Below are positions 17,884 to 28,186 of a stretch of DNA of 64,000 nt, in pieces. A model generated the notes under the pieces. It saw only the letters and a list, made by a program, of their open reading frames with translations, was not told where the DNA came from and did no database searches. Source of the DNA: Streptomyces sp. SID486 (GTDB taxonomy: Bacteria > Actinomycetota > Actinomycetes > Streptomycetales > Streptomycetaceae); contig NZ_WWJT01000204.1 of NCBI RefSeq assembly GCF_009865385.1, positions 1 to 64,000 of the forward strand. The letters run 5' to 3'. A program made the translations under genes and the position numbers. How positions within the stretch are numbered: the stretch's first letter is position 1; each line of letters opens with the position of its first letter.

Positions 17884-19196
17884 CAGCGGAGGAACCCTTC
17901 GTAATTGCGCTGCTGGAGCTGGCTCTCGATCTGCTTCACCGTCTCGAGGCCGACACCCACGATGATGAGGATGCTGGTCCCGCCGAAGGGGAAGTTCTGG
18001 CTTGCCCCAAAGCCCACCAACGCCATTGTCGGCACGAGAGCGATCAGACCCAGATACAGCGAACCCGGCCAGGTGATCCGGTTGAGCACGTAGCTCAGGT
18101 ACTCAGCGGTCGGTCGGCCAGCCCGGATGCCCGGGATGAAGCCACCATACTTCTTCATGTTGTCGGCCACTTCCTCGGGGTTGAAGGAGATGGCGACGTA
18201 GAAGAAGGCGAAGAAAACGATGAGCAAGAAGTACGTAACGATGTAAATCGGGTGGTCGCCCTTGGTCAGGTTCTGCTCGACCCAGGTCTTCCAGCCAGAC
18301 TTGCCCCCCGCGAACTGCGCCACGAGTGCCGGGATGTAGAGCAGCGAGGAGGCGAAGATGACGGGAATCACACCCGCCTGGTTCACCTTGAGCGGGATGT
18401 ACGTGGACGTACCGCCGTAGGAGCGCCGGCCGATCATGCGCTTCGCGTACTGCACCGGGATACGGCGCTGGGCCTGCTCGACGAAGACGACGAGCGCGAC
18501 CATGATCAGACCCACCGCGATCACGGTGCCGAACTCGATCCAGCCGCCGGCCAGGGTGCCCTGCTTCTTGATGGCCCACAGCGCGGAGGGGAAGGTCGCG
18601 GCGATCGAGATGAACATCAGGATCGACATGCCGTTGCCGATGCCGCGGTCGGTGATCAGCTCACCGAGCCACATCACGACGGCGGTGCCGGCGGTCATGC
18701 AGATGACCATGGTGATGGTGGTGAAGATCGCCTGGTCGGGAACGATCTGGTTCGCCACCGAGCAGCTGCTGAACAGGGCGCCGCTGCGGGCGGTGGCCAC
18801 GAGGCCGGTGCCCTGGAGGATGGCGAGCGCCACGGTCAGGTAGCGGGTGTACTGCGTGATCTTCGCAGTACCGGCCTGGCCTTCCTTCTTGAGCGCTTCC
18901 AGGCGTGGGATCACGACCGTCAGCAGCTGCAGGATGATGCTGGCCGTGATGTACGGCATGATCCCGAGCGCGAAGATCGTGATCTGCAGCAGCGCACCAC
19001 CGCTGAACATGTTGACGAGCCCGAAGAGACCCTGGTTACCGGAGGCCTCACGGACGCACTGCTGGACGTTCTTGTAGTTGACGCCGGGGATCGGGACGTG
19101 GGTGCCGACCCGGTACACCACGATGATGGCCAGCGTGAACAGCAGCTTCTTGCGCAGGTCGGGCGTCCTGAACGCCCGGGCGAACGCGGTGAGCAC
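17883..19196 (-). CDS. secY: Preprotein translocase subunit SecY
   Basis: A 437-residue SecY with ten transmembrane helices, forming the protein-conducting channel with SecE (also encoded here) and SecG. It starts at GTG 19196 with [16 protein letters not shown]. The plug helix region, the [15 protein letters not shown] segment and the cytoplasmic loops that dock the ribosome and SecA are recognisable. Preceded by a strong hairpin at 19315-19347, which suggests attenuation or separate initiation relative to rplO. Confidence 0.97.
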   Translation of the reverse strand: MLTAFARAFRTPDLRKKLLFTLAIIVVYRVGTHVPIPGVNYKNVQQCVREASGNQGLFGLVNMFSGGALLQITIFALGIMPYITASIILQLLTVVIPRLEALKKEGQAGTAKITQYTRYLTVALAILQGTGLVATARSGALFSSCSVANQIVPDQAIFTTITMVICMTAGTAVVMWLGELITDRGIGNGMSILMFISIAATFPSALWAIKKQGTLAGGWIEFGTVIAVGLIMVALVVFVEQAQRRIPVQYAKRMIGRRSYGGTSTYIPLKVNQAGVIPVIFASSLLYIPALVAQFAGGKSGWKTWVEQNLTKGDHPIYIVTYFLLIVFFAFFYVAISFNPEEVADNMKKYGGFIPGIRAGRPTAEYLSYVLNRITWPGSLYLGLIALVPTMALVGFGASQNFPFGGTSILIIVGVGLETVKQIESQLQQRNYEGFLR

Positions 19197-19314
19197 GGTG
19201 CCTCCTGCGACCCCCGCGCAACTGCGTCAAGGGTGACGGTCTTGAGGTTCGACGAATACGAAAAAGAACAGTGCAGGCCACCTTACCGGCGACACTGCCC
19301 CCGTGGAACGACCA

Positions 19315-19347
19315 ACCGGGGATACCCCATTGTGGGGTATCCCCGGT
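19315..19347 (-). terminator. Perfect 15-bp hairpin between rplO and secY
   Basis: Arms 19315-19329 and 19333-19347 pair perfectly around a three-base loop (core GGGGATACCCC). It lies in the 189-base gap between rplO and secY, where it could end or attenuate read-through from the spc operon. Confidence 0.65.
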
Positions 19348-19385
19348 CGGGATCGTCTACGTCATCGAGGCGTCGTCCGAAGGAC

Positions 19386-19841
19386 TCAGACGAGCTCGGT
19401 GACCGTACCGCCGGCGGCGGTGATCTTCTCCTTGGCGGAGCCGGAGACGGCGTCGACCGTCACCTGCAGCGCAACGGAGATCTCGCCCTGGCCGAGGACC
19501 TTGACGAGGCTGTTCTTGCGAACGGCACCCTTGGCCACCAGACCCTCGACCGTGACCTCGCCACCCTCGGGGTAGAGCGCGGCCAGCTTGTCGAGGTTCA
19601 CGACCTGGAACTCGGTCTTGAACGGGTTCTTGAAGCCCTTCAGCTTCGGGAGGCGCATGTGGAGGGGCATCTGCCCACCCTCGAAGCGCTCCGGAACCTG
19701 GTAACGGGCCTTGGTGCCCTTGGTACCACGACCGGCCGTCTTACCCTTCGACGCCTCACCACGACCGACACGGGTCTTGGCGGTCTTGGCGCCCGGGGCG
19801 GGACGGAGGTTGTGGATCTTGAGCGGGTTGTTCTCCGCCAT
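19386..19841 (-). CDS. rplO: 50S ribosomal protein uL15
   Basis: A 151-residue uL15, a late-assembling 50S protein. The Gly/Lys-rich N-terminal extension ([19 protein letters not shown]) that threads into 23S rRNA and the C-terminal globular domain are both typical. It is two bases downstream of rpmD. Confidence 0.97.
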   Translation of the reverse strand: MAENNPLKIHNLRPAPGAKTAKTRVGRGEASKGKTAGRGTKGTKARYQVPERFEGGQMPLHMRLPKLKGFKNPFKTEFQVVNLDKLAALYPEGGEVTVEGLVAKGAVRKNSLVKVLGQGEISVALQVTVDAVSGSAKEKITAAGGTVTELV

Positions 19842-19843
19842 GA

Positions 19844-20026
19844 TCAGTCGACCTCCTCGACCGTCACGAGGTGGCGGACGGTGTGCACCATGCCGCGGAA
19901 CTCGGGGCGGTCCTCCTTGACGACCTGCGTGTTGATGCCCTTGAGACCAAGGGACCGCAGGGTGTCGCGGTGGTTCTGCTTGCTACCGATGTAGGACTTG
20001 ACCTGCGTGATCTTGAGCTGAGCCAT
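19844..20026 (-). CDS. rpmD: 50S ribosomal protein uL30
   Basis: A 60-residue uL30, complete, beginning [20 protein letters not shown]. The short bacterial form lacks the eukaryotic extensions. ATG at 20026; two bases separate it from rpsE upstream and two from rplO downstream, indicating tight coupling in the spc operon. Confidence 0.96.
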   Translation of the reverse strand: MAQLKITQVKSYIGSKQNHRDTLRSLGLKGINTQVVKEDRPEFRGMVHTVRHLVTVEEVD

Positions 20027-20028
20027 GA

Positions 20029-20634
20029 TTACGCACCCGCCCCGGCACGCGCACGAAGGAGAGCCGCGGGGGCGACGTCCTCGAGCGGCAGACCACGGCG
20101 GGCCGCGATCTCCTCGGGACGCTGCAGACCCTTCAGGGCCTCCACGGTCGCGTGCACGATGTTGATCGCGTTGTCGGAACCGAGCGACTTCGACAGCACG
20201 TCGTGGATACCGGCGCACTCGAGCACGGCGCGCACCGGACCACCGGCGATAACACCGGTACCCGGGGACGCGGGCTTGAGCAGCACGACGCCGGCAGCCT
20301 TCTCACCCTGGATGGGGTGCGGGATGGTGCCCTGGATACGGGGGACCTTGAAGAAGTGCTTCTTGGCCTCCTCAACACCCTTGGCGATGGCGGCCGGCAC
20401 CTCCTTGGCCTTGCCGTAACCGACACCCACGGTGCCGTCACCGTCGCCCACCACGACCAGCGCGGTGAAGCTGAAGCGACGACCACCCTTCACAACCTTG
20501 GCGACGCGGTTGATCGCGACGACGCGCTCAACGTACGCGGTCTTCTCGGCGGCAGCAGCGCCGCCGTCACGGCCCTTCCGGTCCCGCCGCTCGCCGCCAC
20601 CGGCACCGCCACCGCGGCGCTGGGGTCCAGCCAT
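20029..20634 (-). CDS. rpsE: 30S ribosomal protein uS5
   Basis: A 201-residue uS5 at the mRNA entry channel and decoding site. The double-stranded RNA-binding domain begins near residue 34 ([20 protein letters not shown]), after a Gly/Arg-rich N-terminal extension of about 30 residues. The [20 protein letters not shown] segment is where spectinomycin-resistance and ram changes occur in other species; nothing unusual is seen. Confidence 0.97.
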   Translation of the reverse strand: MAGPQRRGGGAGGGERRDRKGRDGGAAAAEKTAYVERVVAINRVAKVVKGGRRFSFTALVVVGDGDGTVGVGYGKAKEVPAAIAKGVEEAKKHFFKVPRIQGTIPHPIQGEKAAGVVLLKPASPGTGVIAGGPVRAVLECAGIHDVLSKSLGSDNAINIVHATVEALKGLQRPEEIAARRGLPLEDVAPAALLRARAGAGA

Positions 20635-20673
20635 TGGAATTACCTCTCTCTGTTTCCGCTAGCTACGGCAGGC

Positions 20674-21057
20674 TCAGAACTTGAGCCCGGCTTCGCGGGC
20701 GGCGTCCGCCAGGGCGGCGATGCGCCCGGCGTACTGGTTGCCACCACGGTCGAACACGACAGCCTCGACACCGGCGGCCTTGGCACGCTCGGCGACCAGG
20801 GCGCCGACCTGCTTGGCCTGGGCCGACTTGTCGCCCTCGCCACCACGGACGGACGCGTCCAGGGTGGACGCGGACGCCAGGGTGTGGCCCTTGAGGTCGT
20901 CGATCACCTGCGCCACGATGTGGCGGTTGGAGCGGGTCACGACCAGACGGGGACGCTCCGCCGTACCGGAAAGGTTCTTGCGGATCCGGATGTGACGGCG
21001 CTTGATCGCGGCGCGCTTGTAGGCGTCGCCCTTGAGGATCTTCTGCCCGTATGCCAT
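20674..21057 (-). CDS. rplR: 50S ribosomal protein uL18
   Basis: A 127-residue uL18 of the central protuberance, binding 5S rRNA together with uL5 (also encoded in this operon). It begins [21 protein letters not shown] and ends in the AREAGLKF tail typical of the family. Three bases downstream of rplF. Confidence 0.97.
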   Translation of the reverse strand: MAYGQKILKGDAYKRAAIKRRHIRIRKNLSGTAERPRLVVTRSNRHIVAQVIDDLKGHTLASASTLDASVRGGEGDKSAQAKQVGALVAERAKAAGVEAVVFDRGGNQYAGRIAALADAAREAGLKF

Positions 21058-21060
21058 GGC

Positions 21061-21600
21061 TTACTTACCCGCCTTTCCGACCTTGCGGCGGATGACTTCG
21101 CCCTCGTACTTGACGCCCTTGGCCTTGTACGGGTCAGGCTTGCGCAGCTTGCGGATGTTGGCCGCAACCTCGCCGACCTTCTGCTTGTCGATGCCCTCGA
21201 CCTGGAAGCGGGTCGGGCTCTCCACCTTGAAGGTGATGCCCTCGGGCGCCTCGACGACGATCGGGTGGCTGTAGCCGAGCGCGAACTCGAGGTTCGAACC
21301 CTTGGCCGTCACGCGGTAACCGACACCGCTGATCTCGAGCTTCTTCACGTAACCCTGGGTCACGCCGGTGATCATGTTCGCCACCAGCGTGCGGGACAGG
21401 CCGTGGAGGGCCTTGTTCTGACGCTCGTCGTTCGGACGGGTGACGTTGAGAACGCCGTCCTCACCCTTGACGATGTCGATCGGCGCAACGACGGTGTGGG
21501 TCAGCGAGCCCTTGGGGCCCTTGACCGAGACCGTACGGCCGTCGATGGTGACGTCCACGCCGGCGGGAACCGTGATGGGGAGCTTGCCAATACGCGACAT
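21061..21600 (-). CDS. rplF: 50S ribosomal protein uL6
   Basis: A 179-residue uL6 near the factor-binding centre. It begins [19 protein letters not shown] and ends with the [19 protein letters not shown] signature and short basic tail. Two related domains, as in all uL6 proteins. The gap back to rpsH is 24 bases. Confidence 0.97.
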   Translation of the reverse strand: MSRIGKLPITVPAGVDVTIDGRTVSVKGPKGSLTHTVVAPIDIVKGEDGVLNVTRPNDERQNKALHGLSRTLVANMITGVTQGYVKKLEISGVGYRVTAKGSNLEFALGYSHPIVVEAPEGITFKVESPTRFQVEGIDKQKVGEVAANIRKLRKPDPYKAKGVKYEGEVIRRKVGKAGK

Positions 21601-21624
21601 AGCTGTTTCCTCCGTTCCCTTCCG

Positions 21625-22023
21625 CTACCAGACGTAGGCGAGGACTTCCCCACCCACGCCCTTCTTGCCGGCCTGCTTGTCGGTGAGGAGCCCGTGCGAC
21701 GTGGAGATGATCGCCACGCCGAGGCCGCCCAGCACCTTCGGCAGGTTGGTGGACTTCGCGTACACCCGGAGACCGGGCTTGGAGATCCGCTTGATGCCCG
21801 CGATGGAGCGCTCACGGTTCGGGCCGAACTTCAGCTCGAGAACGAGGTTCTTGCCGACCTCGGCGTCCTCGACCTTCCAGCCCGTGATGAAGCCCTCCTG
21901 CTGGAGGATCTCCGCGATGTGCGACTTGATCTTCGATGCCGGCATCGTCACGGAGTCGTGGTATGCCGAGTTCGCGTTACGCAGACGCGTAAGCATGTCT
22001 GCGATCGGATCAGTCATGGTCAT
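21625..22023 (-). CDS. rpsH: 30S ribosomal protein uS8
   Basis: A 132-residue uS8, a primary 16S rRNA binder and, in E. coli, the translational regulator of the spc operon. ATG at 22023 ([17 protein letters not shown]) gives the family length; ATG at 22017 is the only nearby alternative. C-terminal [12 protein letters not shown] is conserved. It is preceded by a 211-base gap after rpsN, the longest spacer within the spc operon. Confidence 0.96.
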   Translation of the reverse strand: MTMTDPIADMLTRLRNANSAYHDSVTMPASKIKSHIAEILQQEGFITGWKVEDAEVGKNLVLELKFGPNRERSIAGIKRISKPGLRVYAKSTNLPKVLGGLGVAIISTSHGLLTDKQAGKKGVGGEVLAYVW

Positions 22024-22215
22024 GAATTGGCCTTCGGCCTCTCTCGCCGGGGTTTCCTGGTGCGCCATCCCTCTCCCCGATCCGAGACGGGACGGGTGCG
22101 GCGCGGTGGACCTACGGCGTAGTAAGTCGTACGGGCGGCAGACGCCCAACCCCGCTAGCCTACGGCATGCGGAGAAGGGCCTCTGCCGACCCAGATGCTT
22201 ACCGAGAGCTTCCGG

Positions 22216-22236
22216 AATCCCCTGTTACTGGGGATT
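22216..22236 (-). terminator. Hairpin overlapping the rpsN stop codon
   Basis: AATCCCC and GGGGATT arms (22216-22222, 22230-22236) around a seven-base loop; the right arm overlaps the rpsN TAA at 22237-22235. It may partly terminate, or protect the upstream mRNA end, at the start of the long rpsN-rpsH spacer. Confidence 0.5.
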
Positions 22237-22420
22237 ACCAGGAGCTCTTGGTCACGCCCGGCAGCTCGCCACGGTGAGCCATCTCACGAAGGCACACGCG
22301 GCACAGGCCGAACTTGCGGTACACGGAGTGCGGGCGGCCGCAGCGCTGGCAGCGGGTGTAGCCACGCACACCGAACTTGGGCTTGCGAGCAGCCTTAGCG
22401 ATCAGAGCCTTCTTCGCCAT
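22235..22420 (-). CDS. rpsN: 30S ribosomal protein uS14, zinc-binding type Z
   Basis: A 61-residue uS14 of the short zinc form, with two CxxC pairs (RCQRCG and LCRVC). It starts at ATG 22420 ([20 protein letters not shown]). Streptomycetes often carry an additional longer, zinc-free S14 elsewhere that is induced in zinc deficiency. Five bases downstream of rplE. Confidence 0.96.
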   Translation of the reverse strand: MAKKALIAKAARKPKFGVRGYTRCQRCGRPHSVYRKFGLCRVCLREMAHRGELPGVTKSSW

Positions 22421-22425
22421 CTCGC

Positions 22426-22983
22426 TCACGCCTCCTTGAACGGGAAGCCGAGGTGACGAAGGAGCGCGCGGCCCTCAGCGTCGTTGGTCGCCGTGGTGAC
22501 CACGGTGATGTCCATACCCCGGACACGGTCGATCTTGTCCTGGTCGATCTCGTGGAACATGACCTGCTCCGTGAGACCGAAGGTGTAGTTGCCACGGCCG
22601 TCGAACTGCTTGGGGGACAGACCACGGAAGTCGCGGATGCGCGGGAGCGCGAGCGACAGGGTGCGGTCCAGGAACTCCCACATGCGGTCGCCACGGAGCG
22701 TGACGTGGGCACCGATCGGCTGACCCTCGCGCAGCTTGAACTGCGCGATGGACTTGCGGGCCTTGGTGACGGCCGGCTTCTGACCGGTGATGGTGGTCAG
22801 GTCGCGGATCGCGCCCTCGATCAGCTTCGAGTCACGGGCGGCGTCGCCGACACCCATGTTGACCACGATCTTGACGAGGCCGGGAACCTGCATGACGTTC
22901 TCGTACTTGAACTCGTCACGCAGCTTGCCCGCGATCTCCTCGCGGTACTTCTGCTTCAGACGCGGAGTGGTGGTGGTCGCCAT
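22426..22983 (-). CDS. rplE: 50S ribosomal protein uL5
   Basis: A 185-residue uL5 that binds 5S rRNA and contacts P-site tRNA. The conserved [17 protein letters not shown]-like and [16 protein letters not shown] segments are present. Its ATG overlaps the rplX stop by one base, a coupled pair. Length is standard for actinobacteria. Confidence 0.97.
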   Translation of the reverse strand: MATTTTPRLKQKYREEIAGKLRDEFKYENVMQVPGLVKIVVNMGVGDAARDSKLIEGAIRDLTTITGQKPAVTKARKSIAQFKLREGQPIGAHVTLRGDRMWEFLDRTLSLALPRIRDFRGLSPKQFDGRGNYTFGLTEQVMFHEIDQDKIDRVRGMDITVVTTATNDAEGRALLRHLGFPFKEA

Positions 22984-23306
22984 CAGATGTCCTCACCCGT
23001 CCGCTTGGCAACGCGGATCTTGTTGCCTTCGTCGTCGAAGCGGTAACCGACACGCGTGACAACCTTGTTGCCGTCCTTCTCAACGACCAGCTGGACGTTG
23101 GAGACGTGGATCGGCGCCTCGGTCGTGACGATGCCGCCGGCCTGGGAACCGCTGGCGGTCGGGCCGGCCTTGGTGTGCTTCTTGACCCGGTTGACACCCT
23201 CGACCAGGACACGGTCCTCACGGGGGAAGGCCGCGATGACCTTGCCCTGCTTGCCCTTGTCCTTACCGGTGATGACCTGGACCAGGTCGCCCTTCTTGAT
23301 CTTCAT
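22983..23306 (-). CDS. rplX: 50S ribosomal protein uL24
   Basis: A 107-residue uL24, an assembly initiator next to the exit tunnel. It begins [20 protein letters not shown], the KOW motif, and has the [12 protein letters not shown] segment. Two bases downstream of rplN and overlapping rplE by one base. Confidence 0.97.
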   Translation of the reverse strand: MKIKKGDLVQVITGKDKGKQGKVIAAFPREDRVLVEGVNRVKKHTKAGPTASGSQAGGIVTTEAPIHVSNVQLVVEKDGNKVVTRVGYRFDDEGNKIRVAKRTGEDI

Positions 23307-23308
23307 GC

Positions 23309-23677
23309 TTACAGCACCTCCGGCGCGAGCGAGATGATCTTCATGAACTTCTTCTCGCGCAGCTCACGGCCGACCGGGCCGAAGATACGGGTGCCGCGAG
23401 GGTCGCCGTCGTTCTTCAGAATGACGGCGGCGTTCTCGTCGAAGCGGATGTACGAGCCGTCCGGACGGCGGCGCTCCTTGACGGTGCGAACGATGACCGC
23501 CTTAACGACGTCACCCTTCTTCACGTTGCCACCGGGGATCGCGTCCTTGACGGTGGCGACGATGACGTCACCGATGCCCGCGTAGCGGCGACCGGAGCCA
23601 CCGAGCACACGGATGCAAAGGATTTCCTTCGCACCAGTGTTGTCGGCGACGCGCAGTCGCGACTCCTGCTGGATCAC
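23309..23677 (-). CDS. rplN: 50S ribosomal protein uL14
   Basis: A 122-residue uL14, located at the subunit interface near bridge B8. It starts [20 protein letters not shown] and has the standard length. It is the first gene of the spc block; the 100 bases separating it from rpsQ contain two strong hairpins. Confidence 0.97.
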   Translation of the reverse strand: MIQQESRLRVADNTGAKEILCIRVLGGSGRRYAGIGDVIVATVKDAIPGGNVKKGDVVKAVIVRTVKERRRPDGSYIRFDENAAVILKNDGDPRGTRIFGPVGRELREKKFMKIISLAPEVL

Positions 23678-23705
23678 GTCTATCTCCTGTTTGTCTGCCG
23701 GTTCC

Positions 23706-23735
23706 CCGGGAGCCGCTCAGCGAAGCGGCTCCCGG
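23706..23735 (-). terminator. Hairpin 2 at the S10/spc boundary
   Basis: Perfect 12-base arms CCGGGAGCCGCT (23706-23717) and AGCGGCTCCCGG (23724-23735), six-base loop, between rpsQ and rplN. A second hairpin lies at 23751-23774. Confidence 0.6.
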
Positions 23736-23750
23736 AGCCTGGCGGAACTG

Positions 23751-23774
23751 TCCTGCGAGGGGCGCCTCGCAGGA
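23751..23774 (-). terminator. Hairpin 1 at the S10/spc boundary
   Basis: Perfect ten-base arms TCCTGCGAGG / CCTCGCAGGA with a four-base loop, starting three bases past the rpsQ stop. Together with 23706-23735 it fills the only sizeable gap in the rpsJ-to-rplF run before rpsH, where the E. coli S10 and spc operons also divide. Confidence 0.6.
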
Positions 23775-23777
23775 GAT

Positions 23778-24065
23778 TTACTTAGCCTTCTCGAGGATCT
23801 CGACGACGCGCCAGCGCTTCGTCGCGGACAGCGGCCGGGTCTCCATGAGGAGGACACGGTCGCCGACGCCCGCGGCGTTCTGCTCGTCGTGAGCCTTGAG
23901 CTTGTTGGTACGGCGGATGACCTTGCCGTACAGCGCGTGCTTGACGCGGTCCTCGACGGCGACGACGACGGTCTTGTCCATCTTGTCGCTGACGACGAGA
24001 CCCTCGCGGGTCTTGCGGAAGCCGCGGGCCTCTGCAGTCTGCTCAGTCACGTTGCTCTCACTCAT
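23778..24065 (-). CDS. rpsQ: 30S ribosomal protein uS17
   Basis: A 95-residue uS17, an OB-fold primary 16S rRNA binder. After a 15-residue acidic start the core [18 protein letters not shown] is recognisable. Its ATG overlaps the rpmC stop by one base. It ends the S10 block. Confidence 0.96.
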   Translation of the reverse strand: MSESNVTEQTAEARGFRKTREGLVVSDKMDKTVVVAVEDRVKHALYGKVIRRTNKLKAHDEQNAAGVGDRVLLMETRPLSATKRWRVVEILEKAK

Positions 24066-24289
24066 CAGGCGCTCTCCACCGTCTCGATGCCCAGCTCGCG
24101 CTCACGCATCAGGGTGTAGATCCGCGCGATGTCCTTACGGACGGCCTTGAGCCGACCGTGGTTCTCGAGCTGACCCGTCGCCGCCTGGAAGCGGAGGTTG
24201 AACAGCTCTTCCTTGGCCTCGCGGAGCTTGTTCAGCAGCTCCTCGTTGCCCAGCTCGCGCAGCTCGGACGCCTTGGTACCGGCCGACAT
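24065..24289 (-). CDS. rpmC: 50S ribosomal protein uL29
   Basis: A 74-residue uL29, a two-helix protein at the tunnel exit that helps dock trigger factor and SRP. ATG at 24289 ([14 protein letters not shown]) is preferred because it overlaps the rplP stop as TGATG; GTG at 24292 is possible. It overlaps rpsQ by one base downstream. Confidence 0.95.
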   Translation of the reverse strand: MSAGTKASELRELGNEELLNKLREAKEELFNLRFQAATGQLENHGRLKAVRKDIARIYTLMRERELGIETVESA

Positions 24290-24708
24290 CACGCTTCACC
24301 TGCCTCGCGCTTGACGATCCGGCACTTCATCGGCAGCTTGTGGGCCGCACGAGTCAGCGCCTCACGGGCGATCTTCTCGTTGGGGTACGACAGCTCGAAC
24401 ATCACACGTCCGGGCTTGACGTTGGCGATCCACCACTCCGGCGAACCCTTACCGGAACCCATGCGGGTCTCGGCGGGCTTCTTGGTGAGGGGACGGTCCG
24501 GGTAGATGTTGATCCAGACCTTGCCGCCACGCTTGATGTGGCGGGTCATCGCGATACGAGCCGCCTCGATCTGGCGGTTCGTGACGTAGGCCGGGGTCAG
24601 CGCCTGGATGCCGTACTCGCCGAACGCAACCTGCGTTCCACCCTTGGACATACCGTTGCGCTTCGGGTGGTGCTGCTTGCGGTGCTTGACCCTACGGGGG
24701 ATCAGCAT
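24289..24708 (-). CDS. rplP: 50S ribosomal protein uL16
   Basis: A 139-residue uL16, which lies by the A-site tRNA elbow and is needed for late 50S assembly. It begins [19 protein letters not shown], contains the [21 protein letters not shown] region (positions about 82-102), and has standard length. Five bases after rpsC; it overlaps rpmC by one base. Confidence 0.97.
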   Translation of the reverse strand: MLIPRRVKHRKQHHPKRNGMSKGGTQVAFGEYGIQALTPAYVTNRQIEAARIAMTRHIKRGGKVWINIYPDRPLTKKPAETRMGSGKGSPEWWIANVKPGRVMFELSYPNEKIAREALTRAAHKLPMKCRIVKREAGEA

Positions 24709-24713
24709 TTCGG

Positions 24714-25541
24714 TCAGGCCTCCGTTCCGGTGCTCTCAGCCGGAGCGGACGCGGGAGCCTCGGCCTTGGGGGCCTCGGCGCCGGCAGCCTGCTGCGGCTT
24801 GCGACCGCGCCCGCCACGCTCGCCACCGCGGCCACCACGGGCCGGGCGGTCGGCGCCGCCACGGGCCGGGCGGTTACCCGCACGGGCCGCAGCGTTCTCG
24901 GCGCGGACCTCGGCGATGTTCTTCACGTCGCCCTTGTAGATCCAGACCTTCACGCCGATGCGGCCGAAGGTCGTCTTGGCCTCGAAGAAGCCGTAGTCCA
25001 CGTTCGCGCGGAGCGTGTGCAGGGGCACGCGGCCCTCGCGGTAGAACTCCGAGCGGGACATCTCGGCGCCGCCGAGGCGGCCACCGCACTGGATCTTGAT
25101 GCCCTTGGCGCCGGCCTTCATCGCCGACTGCATGCTCTTACGCATGGCGCGGCGGAAGGAGACGCGGGAGGAGAGCTGCTCGGCGACGGCCTGGGCCACC
25201 AGCTGAGCGTCGGTCTCCGGGTTCTTGACCTCGAGGATGTTCAGCTGGACCTGCTTGCCGGTCAGCTTCTCCAGGTCACCGCGGATGCGGTCGGCCTCGG
25301 CGCCGCGGCGGCCGATGACGATGCCCGGGCGAGCGGTGTGGATGTCCACACGCACGCGGTCACGGGTGCGCTCGATCTCCACCTTCGAGATGCCGGCGCG
25401 CTCCATGCCGGACGTCATCATCCGACGGATGGCGACGTCTTCCTTGACGTAGTCCTTGTACAGCTTGTCGGCGTACCAACGCGACTTGAAGTCGGTCGTG
25501 ACACCGAGCCGGAACCCGTGCGGGTTTACCTTCTGGCCCAT
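24714..25541 (-). CDS. rpsC: 30S ribosomal protein uS3
   Basis: A 275-residue uS3 at the mRNA entry tunnel, with N-terminal KH domain ([19 protein letters not shown]) and C-terminal domain. The last 55 residues are a low-complexity actinobacterial extension, first RGG-rich ([15 protein letters not shown]) and then Ala/Pro/Glu-rich. The stop overlaps none of rplP (five-base gap), while the ATG overlaps the rplV stop by one base. Confidence 0.97.
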   Translation of the reverse strand: MGQKVNPHGFRLGVTTDFKSRWYADKLYKDYVKEDVAIRRMMTSGMERAGISKVEIERTRDRVRVDIHTARPGIVIGRRGAEADRIRGDLEKLTGKQVQLNILEVKNPETDAQLVAQAVAEQLSSRVSFRRAMRKSMQSAMKAGAKGIKIQCGGRLGGAEMSRSEFYREGRVPLHTLRANVDYGFFEAKTTFGRIGVKVWIYKGDVKNIAEVRAENAAARAGNRPARGGADRPARGGRGGERGGRGRKPQQAAGAEAPKAEAPASAPAESTGTEA

Positions 25542-25888
25542 TACCGGGTTCCTTCCTTGCTGCTGACGACCACGGTGATGTGGCTGGTCCGCTTGCGGAT
25601 CCGGTAGGCACGGCCCTGGGCGCGCGGCCGGAACCGCTTCAGGGTCGGGCCCTCGTCGACGTAGGCCTCGGAGATGTAGAGGCTGTCGGCGTCGGTGTGG
25701 TCGTAGTTGTGCGCGGCGTTGGCGATGGCGCTGTCGAGCACCTTGCCGACGGGCACGGAGGCTGCCTGCGGAGCGAATCGCAGAACAGCCTGGGCCTCCG
25801 TGGCGTCCATGCCACGGATGAGGTCCACCACACGGCGGGCCTTCATGGGCGTGACGCGGATGTACCGCGCCTGGGCCCTGGCTTCCAT
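25541..25888 (-). CDS. rplV: 50S ribosomal protein uL22
   Basis: A 115-residue uL22 lining the exit tunnel; the beta-hairpin tip (about residues 80-95, [18 protein letters not shown]) is the site of macrolide-resistance changes in other bacteria and looks ordinary here. One-base overlap with rpsC, 45 bases after rpsS. Confidence 0.97.
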   Translation of the reverse strand: MEARAQARYIRVTPMKARRVVDLIRGMDATEAQAVLRFAPQAASVPVGKVLDSAIANAAHNYDHTDADSLYISEAYVDEGPTLKRFRPRAQGRAYRIRKRTSHITVVVSSKEGTR

Positions 25889-25933
25889 GGTTGTCCCTTC
25901 AGAGTTACTTACGTGTCTGAATGCGATCCGCTA

Positions 25934-26215
25934 CTAGCGGCGCTTCGACTTCCGGTCTTCCTTGACGTGACCCCGGAAGGTGCGCGTCGGCGAGAACTCG
26001 CCGAGCTTGTGGCCGACCATCGACTCGGTGACGAACACCGGGATGTGGGTCTTGCCGTTGTGCACCGCCAGCGTGTGGCCCAGCATGGCCGGGACGATCA
26101 TCGAGCGGCGGGACCAGGTCTTGATGACGTTCTTGGTGCCGGCTTCGTTCTGGGCGTCCACCTTCTTGATCAGGTGGTCGTCGACGAAGGGCCCCTTCTT
26201 CAGGCTACGAGGCAT
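25934..26215 (-). CDS. rpsS: 30S ribosomal protein uS19
   Basis: A 93-residue uS19 of the 30S head, binding with uS13. It starts [19 protein letters not shown] and has the conserved [20 protein letters not shown]. Twelve bases downstream of rplB. Confidence 0.97.
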   Translation of the reverse strand: MPRSLKKGPFVDDHLIKKVDAQNEAGTKNVIKTWSRRSMIVPAMLGHTLAVHNGKTHIPVFVTESMVGHKLGEFSPTRTFRGHVKEDRKSKRR

Positions 26216-26227
26216 CTCAACCCGTCC

Positions 26228-27064
26228 TTAGCGCTTCTTGTTCGTCTTGCGGCGGCGGACGATGTACTTGTTCGACGCCTTCTTGGGCGAACGAGTACGG
26301 CCTTCCTTCTTGCCCCACGGGGACACGGGGTGACGACCACCGGAGGTCCGGCCCTCACCACCACCGTGCGGGTGGTCAACCGGGTTCATCACGACACCAC
26401 GGACGGTCGGGCGAACGCCCAGCCACCGCTTACGGCCGGCCTTGCCCCAGTTGATGTTGCTCTGCTCGGCGTTGCCGACCTCGCCCACAGTGGCGCGGCA
26501 GCGGACGTCGACCAGGCGGATCTCACCGGACGGCATGCGCAGGTGGGCGTAGGCGCCCTCCTTCGCGAGCAGCTGCACGGAGGCACCGGCGGAGCGGGCG
26601 AACTTGGCGCCGCCACCGGGACGGAGCTCGATCGCGTGGATCGTGGTACCGACCGGGATGTTGCGGAGCGCCAGGTTGTTGCCCGGCTTGATGTCGGCCC
26701 CGGGACCGTTCTCGACGCGGTCACCCTGCTGCAGGTTGCGCGGGGCGAGGATGTAGCGCTTCTCGCCGTCGGCGTAGTGCAGCAGCGCGATGCGCGCGGT
26801 GCGGTTGGGGTCGTACTCGATGTGCGCGACCTTCGCCGGCACGCCGTCCTTGTCGTGACGACGGAAGTCGATCACGCGGTAGGCGCGCTTGTGTCCGCCA
26901 CCCTGGTGGCGAACGGTCACACGACCGGCGTTGTTACGGCCGCCCTTGCTGTGCAGCGGGCGGACCAGCGACTTCTCCGGCGTGGACCGCGTGACCTCGA
27001 CGAAGTCGGCGACGCTGGCGCCACGACGGCCCGGCGTAGTCGGCTTGTACTTGCGGATTCCCAT
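26228..27064 (-). CDS. rplB: 50S ribosomal protein uL2
   Basis: A 278-residue uL2, essential for peptidyl-transferase assembly and subunit association. It begins [20 protein letters not shown], and the universally conserved histidine region [15 protein letters not shown] near the C-terminus is intact. The gap to rplW is 38 bases. Confidence 0.98.
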   Translation of the reverse strand: MGIRKYKPTTPGRRGASVADFVEVTRSTPEKSLVRPLHSKGGRNNAGRVTVRHQGGGHKRAYRVIDFRRHDKDGVPAKVAHIEYDPNRTARIALLHYADGEKRYILAPRNLQQGDRVENGPGADIKPGNNLALRNIPVGTTIHAIELRPGGGAKFARSAGASVQLLAKEGAYAHLRMPSGEIRLVDVRCRATVGEVGNAEQSNINWGKAGRKRWLGVRPTVRGVVMNPVDHPHGGGEGRTSGGRHPVSPWGKKEGRTRSPKKASNKYIVRRRKTNKKR

Positions 27065-27102
27065 TTCTCAGTCCTCGTCCGATATCGGACGATCCGACCC
27101 GC

Positions 27103-27522
27103 TTACGCGGTCGGACCGCCGAAGATGTCGATACGGTCGCCCTCGGCGAGGGTCACGATCGCGCGCTTGCTGCCGGCACGCTGACCGAAGCCGGTCTTCG
27201 TGCGCTTGCGCTTGCCCTGGCGGTTGATCGTGTTGACCCCGGTGACCTTGACGTCGAAGACCGCCTGCACGGCCTGCTTGATCTGGGTCTTGTTGGCGCC
27301 CGGGGCGACGATGAACGTGTACTTGTTCTCGTCGAGGAGCGCGTAGCTCTTCTCGGAGACGACCGGCTTGAGCAGCACGTCACGGGGGTCCGTGAAGGAC
27401 TTGCTCAGCGGGGTCTCGACGGTGTTCTTGCCCTCGGTGGCGTGGCGACGCGCCTTGGCGACGCGCGCGGCCTTGGCAGCCTTGGCGGCCTTGGAGGCAA
27501 TGCTCGGGTGACGCGTAGCCAT
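27103..27522 (-). CDS. rplW: 50S ribosomal protein uL23
   Basis: A 139-residue uL23, docking site for trigger factor and SRP at the tunnel exit. The conserved domain begins near residue 45 ([19 protein letters not shown]); the first 40 residues are an Ala/Lys-rich actinobacterial extension containing AAKAAKAAR repeats. An internal start at that boundary is possible, but the ATG at 27522 overlaps the rplD stop by one base, which supports it. Confidence 0.95.
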   Translation of the reverse strand: MATRHPSIASKAAKAAKAARVAKARRHATEGKNTVETPLSKSFTDPRDVLLKPVVSEKSYALLDENKYTFIVAPGANKTQIKQAVQAVFDVKVTGVNTINRQGKRKRTKTGFGQRAGSKRAIVTLAEGDRIDIFGGPTA

Positions 27523-28178
27523 CAGGCCTCGCTCCCTTCGGTGTCAGCGGCCTTGGGGCCAGACACGAAGGACTCGAAAGCGGCCTGGGTGAAGACCACG
27601 TCGTCCGAGACGAGAACGTCGTACGTGTTCAGCTGGCCCGGCTCCAGGATGTGGACCTGGGGCAGGTTGCGGGCGGACAGCCACGCGGCCTCGTCGGAGC
27701 GGTCGACGACCAGGAGCAGGTTCTTGCGCTCCGAGATCTTGCCGAACAGGCTCTTGGCGGCCTTGGTGCTGGGGTTCGCGCCCTCGACCACGCCGGAGAC
27801 GACGTGGATGCGGTTGTGACGCGCCCGGTCGGTGAGGGCGTGGCGCAGGGCCGCGGCCTTCATCTTCTTCGGGGTGCGCTGCGAGTAGTCACGCGGCACG
27901 GGACCGTGCACGACGCCACCACCGGCGAACTGCGGCGCGCGGGTCGAGCCCTGACGGGCGCGGCCGGTGCCCTTCTGGCGGTACGGCTTCTTGCCGCCAC
28001 CACGGACTTCGCCACGGGTCTTGGTCTTGTGCGTGCCCTGACGGGCAGCGGCCAGCTGCGCGACGACGACCTGGTGGATCAGCGGAATGCTGATCTTCTC
28101 CACGTCGAAGATCTCCGCGGGGAGCTCGACGGAACCGGCCTTGTCGCCCGCCGGCGAAAGGATGTCAACAGTGCTCAT
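27522..28178 (-). CDS. rplD: 50S ribosomal protein uL4
   Basis: A 218-residue uL4 whose extended loop ([25 protein letters not shown], roughly residues 57-82) reaches into the exit tunnel. In E. coli this protein represses its own operon; whether it does so here is unknown. One-base overlap with rplW and eight bases after rplC. Confidence 0.97.
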   Translation of the reverse strand: MSTVDILSPAGDKAGSVELPAEIFDVEKISIPLIHQVVVAQLAAARQGTHKTKTRGEVRGGGKKPYRQKGTGRARQGSTRAPQFAGGGVVHGPVPRDYSQRTPKKMKAAALRHALTDRARHNRIHVVSGVVEGANPSTKAAKSLFGKISERKNLLLVVDRSDEAAWLSARNLPQVHILEPGQLNTYDVLVSDDVVFTQAAFESFVSGPKAADTEGSEA

Positions 28179-28186
28179 CGGTTACC

